Part shown: positions 1-7,176 of the stretch, in pieces
Numbering within the stretch: position 1 is the first letter of the stretch
Layout: each line of letters starts with the position of its first letter
Source of the DNA: Dehalococcoidia bacterium
GTDB taxonomy: Bacteria; Chloroflexota; Dehalococcoidia; GIF9; AB-539-J10
Assembly (NCBI GenBank): GCA_023229725.1
Contig: JALNYR010000019.1
Span: forward strand, 1-12,840
DNA: 12,840 bases
Direction of reading: 5' to 3'
Notes under the pieces: generated by a model
Database searches by the model: none
Seen by the model: only the letters and a program-made list of their open reading frames with translations
Told to the model about the DNA's origin: nothing
Made by a program: the position numbers and the translations under genes

Positions 1-1598
<1,598 letters not shown>

Positions 1599-1654
1599 TA
1601 CGTCAAGTAGGACACAAAACGTAAACGATTCCGGAAGCGCAGACGCGCATCCGT
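1599..1654 (+). other. 23S to tRNA-fMet spacer, without 5S rRNA
   Basis: Only about 56 nt separate the 23S 3' end from the tRNA, too short for a 5S gene of about 115 nt, and no 5S consensus segment is present here or downstream to 2079. The left edge can form a hairpin with the end of 23S: CTTGAC (1592-1597), loop CTAC, GTCAAG (1602-1607). It is presumably removed when the 23S and tRNA ends are processed. Confidence 0.75.
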
Positions 1655-1729
1655 CGCGGGGTAGAGCAGTGGAAGCTCGTCGGGCTCATAACCCGGAGGC
1701 CGTTGGTTCGAATCCAACCCCCGCTACCA
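1655..1729 (+). tRNA. Initiator tRNA-fMet (anticodon CAT, encoded CCA)
   Basis: This 75 nt gene folds as a full cloverleaf. The acceptor strand CGCGGGG faces CCCCGCT, with discriminator A1726 and an encoded CCA at 1727-1729. The D stem is GAGC/GCTC, the anticodon CAT is at 1687-1689, and the T arm is GTTGG-TTCGAAT-CCAAC. Three initiator marks are present: a mismatched first pair (C1.T72), three consecutive G:C pairs at the base of the anticodon stem (GGG/CCC), and a purine-pyrimidine 11:24 pair (A:T). These separate it from elongator tRNA-Met and tRNA-Ile2. It lies directly behind 23S on the same strand and ends in a terminator, so it is probably the last gene of the rRNA transcript and processed from it. 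Confidence 0.97.
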
Positions 1730-1745
1730 ACCACTCGCATCCCTC

Positions 1746-1780
1746 AAGGGGCACTGGAAACAGTGCCCCTTTCCTTTTGT
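1746..1780 (+). terminator. Intrinsic terminator of the rRNA-tRNA transcript
   Basis: A perfect 11 bp stem, AAGGGGCACTG (1746-1756) against CAGTGCCCCTT (1761-1771), closes a GAAA tetraloop and runs into a T-rich tract TTTCCTTTTGT. It begins 17 nt after the tRNA CCA end. This is a textbook Rho-independent terminator and marks the end of the rrn operon, so trkH downstream must have its own promoter. Confidence 0.95.
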
Positions 1781-1853
1781 ACTGACCTGGATCCGTCGAC
1801 CGTCAGCGCTCTGCTGCGGCAGGGCGGCACAGGTCGGGCAACTCGCCTGGTAT

Positions 1854-1902
1854 CTTGACGCGGTCTTGACGGCCCGAATCGGTTCTTGACGCAAACTTGA
1901 CG
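1854..1902 (+). promoter_or_regulatory. Four CTTGACG direct repeats, probable OmpR/PhoB-type (KdpE?) operator
   Basis: CTTGACG occurs exactly four times, starting at 1854, 1865, 1885 and 1896. The start-to-start distances are 11, 20 and 11 bp, so there are two pairs of direct repeats (7 bp box plus 4 bp spacer), the pairs being 31 bp apart, close to three helical turns. OmpR/PhoB-family regulators bind head-to-tail half-sites with an 11 bp period. The E. coli KdpE site (TTTATA, 5 bp, TTTACA, as I recall it) has the same period. The cluster lies 178 bp upstream of trkH, and a gene for such a regulator (kdpE) lies downstream. The last box could also cover a -35 element (TTGACG, 1897-1902), but no good -10 follows at 16-18 bp, which fits an activator-dependent promoter. 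The regulator's identity is inference. Confidence 0.65.
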
Positions 1903-2079
1903 GATTCCGTGCTGCAATCTGGCCATGCGGAACTGCGTTTGTCATGCGGCCGCAGGACGTTCGCTGAACGGGTTCCCTCGCGAGGACCGCCGCCTCGGCT
2001 ATCGTACGCCGCGGGTAACCTCCTCCCGGTCCGGCGCCTGCCTCTTGCGTCCGCGAGCCACTGATCCGTCCCGCGGCCT
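1903..2079 (+). other. Probable trkH leader, non-coding
   Basis: About 177 nt between the repeat cluster and the trkH start contain no credible gene. Two small symmetric elements are visible: CGTTC-GCT-GAACG (1958-1970) and the perfect palindrome CCTCGCGAGG (1976-1985). No purine-rich Shine-Dalgarno sequence precedes the trkH ATG. I found no match to a riboswitch I know, including the c-di-AMP (ydaO) class that often precedes K+ transporter genes. Confidence 0.5.
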
Positions 2080-3537
2080 ATGAGAGTAGCCAATGTCTTG
2101 AGGTACCTCGGTCTCGCACTTCTGATGTACGGGGCCATGTTCGCTGCGCCTCTTGCACGGTCTCTTGCGGTTCAGGATGGTGTGGACAAGAGCTTCGTCA
2201 TCCCGGCTGCTATCGCCTGCGCAGCGGGAACCGCCATGTGGCGGCTCGCACCCCGCAACGGCCGCAGCCTGACGCGCCGGGAGGGATTGGCCCTCGTGAC
2301 CTGCACGTGGGTCGCCGCGTCCCTCGTCGGCGCCCTCCCGTTCACCATCTCGGGCGCGTTGCCTCGCTACGTCGACGCCGTGTTCGAGGCCATGTCCGGT
2401 CTCACCACGACGGGCGCGACCGTTCTCACGTACATCGGTGACCAGCCGCCAAGCATCCTTCTGTGGCGAAACCTGCTGCAGTGGGTGGGTGGCATGGGTA
2501 TCGTCGCTATCTTCGTGGCCCTGTTCCCGGTGCTCGGCATTGGAGCCGCGCGACTCCTTGAAGCGGAGATGACGGGGCCCCAGAAGGAAAGGCTGCAGGC
2601 GAGCACCGCACACGCCGCACGGGCCCTGTGGCTGCTGTACGTGGGGTTCACAGTTGCCGAGGTCGTGCTGCTGATGGCTGGGGGGGGCCTGCCGTTCTAC
2701 GACTCGCTGAACATCGCGTTTGCGACCGTCGCCACGGGCGGCTTCCTTCATTTGCAGGAAAGCATCGGTGCGTATGCGGCAAACCCTTTCATCACCACGG
2801 TGGTCACGGTCTTCATGCTGGCGGCCGGGATGAACTTTTCGCTCTACTACCGCGCCATCCGTCAGCGCAGCGGCGCCGTGCTCTACCGGAACCCGGAGGT
2901 CCGCCTCTACGCCGGCATCTTCGTTGCGGCGGCTTTGGTCATTACGGTGGACCTCCTTAGGGTGGGTTCGATGCCGGCCTCAAGCGCGCTCCAGCATGCG
3001 ACGTTCCAGGTTGCCTCGATTCAGACGACGACCGGATTCACGACAGCCGATTTCGATCTGTGGCCGCCCCTCTCGAAGGGAGTGTTGCTTATACTCATGT
3101 TCATCGGGGGCTGTGCGGGTTCGACGGCAGGCGGCCTCAAAGTGGTGCGGCTGCTCGTGGTCCTCAAGTACATTGCGCGCCACCTCATGAGTGCGTTCAG
3201 TCCGCGCGTGGTGGCCTCTGTGAAGCTCCAAGACCAGACGGTGGCGGAACCTGTTGTTTCCGCAATCGTCGGCGTGACATGCATCTATGGTTTCACCGTC
3301 GTGGGAGGCTTTCTGCTGATGACGGCACTGGGCCTCGAGGGCATCGGAGCGTTGTCGGCGGTGGCAACAACGCTCGGCAATGTGGGCCCTGGCCTCGGTC
3401 CTGTTGGCCCGAGCCAGAACTTTGCCTTCATCCCCGATGCCGGGAAGCTTGTGCTCACGGGGCTCATGCTCATCGGACGGCTTGAGTTCGTGACGGTGAT
3501 GGCCCTCTTCCATCCGATGTTCTGGCACTGGCGCTGA
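2080..3537 (+). CDS. trkH: TrkH-family K+ transporter membrane subunit
   Basis: The product is a 485-residue integral membrane protein that carries K+ across the inner membrane as the pore-forming part of a Trk system; E. coli TrkH is 483 residues. The four pore-loop segments of the superfamily are all present, each with its filter glycine: TTTGA (109-113), ATGGF (218-222), TTTGF (316-320) and NVGPG (434-438). The gating-loop block GGCAGSTAGGLKVVR is at 343-357, and GRLEFVTVMALFHP with FWHWR closes the protein as in TrkH. ATG 2080 is the only likely start, because an in-frame TGA lies at 2062-2064 and residues 1-20 align with the E. coli N terminus, yet no Shine-Dalgarno sequence precedes it. 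Trk channels need a cytosolic TrkA (RCK) subunit; none is encoded in the window. The kdpD gene follows after 253 bp. The upstream box cluster suggests control by a response regulator. KtrB is the alternative name, but the length and ends favour TrkH. Confidence 0.95.
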   Translation: MRVANVLRYLGLALLMYGAMFAAPLARSLAVQDGVDKSFVIPAAIACAAGTAMWRLAPRNGRSLTRREGLALVTCTWVAASLVGALPFTISGALPRYVDAVFEAMSGLTTTGATVLTYIGDQPPSILLWRNLLQWVGGMGIVAIFVALFPVLGIGAARLLEAEMTGPQKERLQASTAHAARALWLLYVGFTVAEVVLLMAGGGLPFYDSLNIAFATVATGGFLHLQESIGAYAANPFITTVVTVFMLAAGMNFSLYYRAIRQRSGAVLYRNPEVRLYAGIFVAAALVITVDLLRVGSMPASSALQHATFQVASIQTTTGFTTADFDLWPPLSKGVLLILMFIGGCAGSTAGGLKVVRLLVVLKYIARHLMSAFSPRVVASVKLQDQTVAEPVVSAIVGVTCIYGFTVVGGFLLMTALGLEGIGALSAVATTLGNVGPGLGPVGPSQNFAFIPDAGKLVLTGLMLIGRLEFVTVMALFHPMFWHWR

Positions 3538-3790
3538 GGAATCCCGCTGTGAGTGTCGTTCTTCACGTGCACAAACGGGACTGGTGCTCGCTCTCGGTGC
3601 CCGTCTCTGGTCTTCCCTTGCCGGTGCCCATACCTTATCGCAGGGCCGCAGTCCGGCGTCGCGAGCTGCGCTCGACAGAGTCACATCCGATGGCGGACAA
3701 TTACCTGCGGATAATCATCTTGGCGGTTCAAGCGGCAGAGTCGAGGCAGGGGGGGACTTCTTCCTCAGAGAATGGGATCGTGTGGTTGGC
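3538..3790 (+). other. trkH-kdpD gap without a convincing gene
   Basis: These 253 bp hold no recognisable gene. The kdpD frame is open back to a GTG at 3584, but the 69 extra codons match nothing in KdpD. By my hand count only about 55% of them end in G or C, against about 80% in the first 46 codons of kdpD proper, so I read them as non-coding. A different frame is open from GTG 3549 to TGA 3809 (86 codons, with an internal ATG at 3690) and has an AGGA eight bases before the GTG. The product resembles no family I know, and about 70% of its codons end in G or C, which does not settle the matter. A small protein overlapping the kdpD start cannot be excluded. Confidence 0.5.
3672..3701 (+). promoter_or_regulatory. 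Weak sigma70-like promoter candidate for kdpDE
   Basis: TCGACA (3672-3677, five of six to TTGACA) and GACAAT (3696-3701, four of six to TATAAT) are separated by 18 bp. This would start a transcript near 3708 with a leader of about 80 nt before kdpD. In GC-rich DNA such matches arise by chance, and kdpDE may instead be read through from trkH. No copy of the CTTGACG box occurs here. Confidence 0.25.
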
Positions 3791-6451
3791 ATGGAGTGCG
3801 ACGCGGTGAAACGCGGTTGTCTCAAGGTGTTCTTCGGCTATGCTCCCGGCTTGGGCAAGACGTACGCGATGCTGGAGGCGGCGCGGGTCGCCGTAGCAGG
3901 CGGGCGGTCTGTCCTGGTGGGATACGCGAATACCCACGGCCGTCCTGAAGTCGAGGCGCTGCTGGTCGGCCTTACAGTCCTCCCGCTGAAGGAGATCGAC
4001 TACCGCGGTGCGAGGCTGGCCGAGTTCGACCTCGAAGCTGCCCTCAACTTCAAAGCCGATCTGGTCGTCGTGGATGAACTGGCTCACACCAATGCGGCGG
4101 GATGTCGAAATCGCAAGCGGTGGCAAGATGTGCAGGAGTTGCTCGAAGCGGGAAGCGATGTCTGGACCACGCTCAATCTCCAGCACATCGAGTCTGTCCG
4201 TGACGTGGTTACTCAGATCACCGGCGTGGTCGTTCGTGACTCGCTCCCGGACCATGTATTCGATGAGGCAGCCGAGGTGGAGTTGGTCGACCTGCCTCCG
4301 GACGAACTGCTCGAGCGCTCTCGTGAAGGCAAAGCGCACCTGGCGGAGCGCGTGAGCCGGTCGGTTGTACGCCCGCTTCGCAAGGGCAGCCTCGTTGCTC
4401 TCCGCGAAATGGCGATGCGCCGGGTGGCGGACCGCGTGGGACGTGATGTCCAGGCGGTTCGCCTCGGTGACGCCCATACACACGGTCCTGCCACTGCTGA
4501 GCGACTCCTCGTCTGCGTTGACGCGAGTCCGGGCTCGGCCAGGTTGATTCGGGCCGCCAGGCGTATGGCCTCTGCAACCCACGCGCCATGGACCGCAATT
4601 CATGTACAGACTCCGGCTGAGAACCGGCTGGATGAACGAGGGCGGCGCATGCTCGCGCAGAATATGAGGCTCGCGGACCACCTTGGAGGCGAGACGGTTA
4701 CCGTCTCGGGAGCGGACGTTGCGAGGGAAGTGGTCCGCTATGCGCGCGCTCACAACGTGACAAAGACGGTCATCGGCACCGGTGGTGCGGTTCCCCTGTA
4801 CTGCTTCTGGAGACGCCCGGTGGCAGATCGAGTGATCGGACTTGCCGGCGACATGGATGTCCATGTCATCCACGCCGTGGATGAACAACCTCCCAGCTTA
4901 CGGACTGGTTCCGGGATCCGCCATGACGTCCGCGATTATCTGCTGGCTCTCGCCATGCTTCTCCTTGCCACTGCGGTCGCGGCGGGCTTCGACAGGTTAG
5001 GACTCACCGATGCCAACCTCGTCACGACATACCTCCTGGCAATCGCCCTCGTCGCGATGTGGTGGGGACGCGGCCCCGCGGTTGTCTCCTCGCTTGCATC
5101 CGTACTCCTCTACAATTTCCTGTTCACGACGCCCTACTTCACGCTGGTTGTTGACGATCCCCAGAACATCTACACGTTTGCGGTCATGCTCTCCATCGCG
5201 CTCATCGTGAGCGAACTCACATCCCGCGTCAGAGAGCAGGCGAATCTAGCGGTCGAGCGTGAGCATCGTGCGGAAGCCCTCTATCGCGTCAGCCATGCCC
5301 TCGCCAATACTTCAGGTCGCTTGCAGTTGGTCGCCGTTGCCCAGGAAGAACTCACCACCATCTTCGGTGGTCAGGTTGCTGTGTTCGTCCCGGAACGAGA
5401 CTCGCTGCGGCCGGTACTTCGTCGCGGCAATACCCTCGCCGAAACGCCCGATGAGGCGGATGCTGCGCTCTGGGCTTTTGAGCACCGGCGCACGGCCGGC
5501 CGAGGTACCGACGTCTTGCCGGGCGCGCAGGCCCTCTACCTCCCACTGAATGGCTCGGAGTCGACCGTCGGAGTTCTGGCCTGGCAGCCTGAGGACGAGT
5601 CGTGCCTCGTCAATCCTGCGCAGCGGCAACTGCTTGATGCGGTGTCCACGCAGATCGCCATGGCGCTGGAACGGGATTGGCTGGCGCAAGAGACTCAACG
5701 CGTGCTGACTGAAGCTGATGCTGAAAGGTCTCGCAGTTCCCTGCTGAGCGTGGTCTCGCATGACCTGCGGACTCCGCTGGCAGCGATTGCCGGCTCGGCC
5801 AGCAGCCTCGTGGTGGACAAGCTCGACGCAGAGACTCGCGAGGATCTTGCGAGGACAATCTACGAAGAAGCCGACCGCCTGACGCGACTTGTCGAGAACC
5901 TGTTGCACCTCACTCGCATCGAGTCCGGCGCTATGAAGGTCGAGAAGCAGTGGCAGCCTCTGGAGGAGGTCGTCGGCTCGGCGTTGAGGCGCGTCGAGAC
6001 GGCTCTCGGAAGCCACGAAGTCCAACTAGACCTTCCTTTCGACTTGCCGTTGGTTCCCATGGATGGCCTTCTTGTCGAGCAGGTGCTCGTGAATCTCCTG
6101 GACAACGCCGCCAAGTACTCGGGTGAGGGCTCACCTATCGACCTCGTGGCCCGGCTGGCGTCGGCAGGCGTTGAGGTCACCGTGGCCGACCGTGGTCCAG
6201 GGCTGGCCGAGGCGGAACAAGAACGCGTCTTCGAGAGATTCTATCGCGGTACCGCAGTCCGCAGCGACCGCGGCCGGGGTGCAGGGATGGGTCTGGCAAT
6301 CTGCCGCGCCGTTGTGACGGCACACGGCGGCCGCATCTGGGTCGAACCCCGTGTCGGCGGCGGCTCGTGCTTCAAGTTCGTGCTACCAGTGGAGGGGACG
6401 CCGCCGGTCGAAGAAGCCCCCGCATCGCGAGAGAGGAAGTCAGATGCCTGA
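3791..6451 (+). CDS. kdpD: KdpD, K+-responsive sensor histidine kinase
   Basis: This inner-membrane kinase phosphorylates KdpE under K+ limitation or osmotic stress. From ATG 3791 it has 886 residues; E. coli KdpD has 894. Domains in order: the KdpD N-terminal domain with Walker A GYAPGLGKT (16-24) and Walker B VVVDELAHTN (Asp95); a universal-stress-protein domain at about 237-360; four membrane helices at about 383-480 (one segment is MWWGRG); a GAF-like region at about 500-640; HisKA with SHDLRTPL (phospho-acceptor His657; E. coli His673); and an ATPase domain with N box NLLDNAAKYS (Asn768, Asn772), DRGPGL and GAGMGLAICR. All catalytic motifs are intact. GTG 3782 is another possible start; the longer frame from 3584 is unlikely. 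The gene overlaps kdpE by 8 bp, so the two are co-translated. The usual target operon kdpFABC is not in the window; trkH stands in its place. Confidence 0.95.
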   Translation: MECDAVKRGCLKVFFGYAPGLGKTYAMLEAARVAVAGGRSVLVGYANTHGRPEVEALLVGLTVLPLKEIDYRGARLAEFDLEAALNFKADLVVVDELAHTNAAGCRNRKRWQDVQELLEAGSDVWTTLNLQHIESVRDVVTQITGVVVRDSLPDHVFDEAAEVELVDLPPDELLERSREGKAHLAERVSRSVVRPLRKGSLVALREMAMRRVADRVGRDVQAVRLGDAHTHGPATAERLLVCVDASPGSARLIRAARRMASATHAPWTAIHVQTPAENRLDERGRRMLAQNMRLADHLGGETVTVSGADVAREVVRYARAHNVTKTVIGTGGAVPLYCFWRRPVADRVIGLAGDMDVHVIHAVDEQPPSLRTGSGIRHDVRDYLLALAMLLLATAVAAGFDRLGLTDANLVTTYLLAIALVAMWWGRGPAVVSSLASVLLYNFLFTTPYFTLVVDDPQNIYTFAVMLSIALIVSELTSRVREQANLAVEREHRAEALYRVSHALANTSGRLQLVAVAQEELTTIFGGQVAVFVPERDSLRPVLRRGNTLAETPDEADAALWAFEHRRTAGRGTDVLPGAQALYLPLNGSESTVGVLAWQPEDESCLVNPAQRQLLDAVSTQIAMALERDWLAQETQRVLTEADAERSRSSLLSVVSHDLRTPLAAIAGSASSLVVDKLDAETREDLARTIYEEADRLTRLVENLLHLTRIESGAMKVEKQWQPLEEVVGSALRRVETALGSHEVQLDLPFDLPLVPMDGLLVEQVLVNLLDNAAKYSGEGSPIDLVARLASAGVEVTVADRGPGLAEAEQERVFERFYRGTAVRSDRGRGAGMGLAICRAVVTAHGGRIWVEPRVGGGSCFKFVLPVEGTPPVEEAPASRERKSDA

Positions 6452-7148
6452 CGCGCCACTCATTCTCATCATCGAAGACGAGAAGCCGATTCTCCGGTTC
6501 CTCACGGCCTCACTCAGTGGACAGAGCTACCGCGTCGCGACGGCGGAATCAGGTGCACAGGCTCTCGCGATGATTGAGGCGCATCTCCCCGACCTCATCA
6601 TCCTCGACCTGGGACTCCCTGATATGGATGGTGTGGAAATCATCGATCACGTAAGACAGTGGTCGCAGTTGCCCATCATTGTGCTGACTGCCCGCGATCG
6701 GGAGAAGGACAAGATTGACGCGCTGGATCGCGGTGCCGACGACTACCTGACGAAACCGTTTGCGGTCGGCGAACTGGCTGCAAGGCTGCGGGTAGCTCTG
6801 CGCCATCGCGCCCGCGCAATCGCCGGTGACGATCAGACAGCCGGCGTGTTCGAGTCAGGTGATCTTCGTGTCGACCTGCAGGAGCGACGAGTATTCGTCG
6901 GCACGGAGGAGGCACACCTTACGCCCATCGAGTACCGGCTCCTGACGACGATGATCGCCCACGCGGGCAAGATGCTGACGCACCGTTTCCTGCTGCGCGA
7001 AGTGTGGGGACCCGGCTATTCCGAAGAGGTACATCAGTTGCGCGTTCACATGGCCAATCTGCGCCAGAAGATTGAAGCGGAACCGGCGCGTCCCCGGCAC
7101 CTGTTGACGGAACAGGGCGTGGGGTACAGGTTTGCCACGAATGAGTAG
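6444..7148 (+). CDS. kdpE: KdpE, OmpR/PhoB-family response regulator
   Basis: A 234-residue transcription factor, the partner of KdpD. The receiver domain (about 6-120) has the acidic pair Glu11/Asp12, phospho-acceptor Asp55 in LDLGLPDMDG, Thr81 and Lys103 in TKPF. The C-terminal winged-helix domain carries HLTPIEYRLL, the KdpE-like stretch LREVWGPGY, LRVHMANLRQKIE and the closing ARPRHLLTEQGVGYRF, all close to E. coli KdpE (225 residues) and not merely to generic OmpR proteins. ATG 6444 lies inside the last codons of kdpD and has a good Shine-Dalgarno sequence, GAGGA (6433-6437), 6 nt before it. The KdpD-KdpE pair is therefore translationally coupled. DNA targets cannot be proved from sequence, but this is the only OmpR/PhoB-type regulator in the window and the natural candidate for the direct repeats at 1854-1902. 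Confidence 0.96.
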   Translation: MPDAPLILIIEDEKPILRFLTASLSGQSYRVATAESGAQALAMIEAHLPDLIILDLGLPDMDGVEIIDHVRQWSQLPIIVLTARDREKDKIDALDRGADDYLTKPFAVGELAARLRVALRHRARAIAGDDQTAGVFESGDLRVDLQERRVFVGTEEAHLTPIEYRLLTTMIAHAGKMLTHRFLLREVWGPGYSEEVHQLRVHMANLRQKIEAEPARPRHLLTEQGVGYRFATNE

Positions 7149-7167
7149 CGCCGGCTGTCTGTGGCGC
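7148..7167. terminator. Weak hairpin at the kdpE / GH57 convergent junction
   Basis: GCGCC (7148-7152) and GGCGC (7163-7167) can pair across a 10 nt loop, in the 28 bp between the convergent stop codons of kdpE and the GH57 gene. There is no T tract on either strand, so it is at best a poor bidirectional terminator. I see no better one nearby. Confidence 0.2.
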
Positions 7168-7176
7168 GTGTGAGCG

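Noticed and set aside
1789..1800. Adjacent GGATCC and GTCGAC, resembling a cloning polylinker
   Set aside because: Only two sites occur together, with no further vector-like sequence around them; expected by chance in GC-rich DNA.
1924..1949. CATGCGG direct repeat (1924-1930 and 1943-1949)
   Set aside because: Only two copies 19 bp apart with no further symmetry; too weak to call a binding site.
1903..2079. c-di-AMP (ydaO-type) or other riboswitch before trkH
   Set aside because: The conserved segments of that class that I know are not present, and no clear multi-stem structure was visible by eye.
3584..3790. 69-codon N-terminal extension of KdpD from GTG 3584
   Set aside because: No KdpD homology, lower third-position GC than the body of the gene, and ATG 3791 gives the usual KdpD length.
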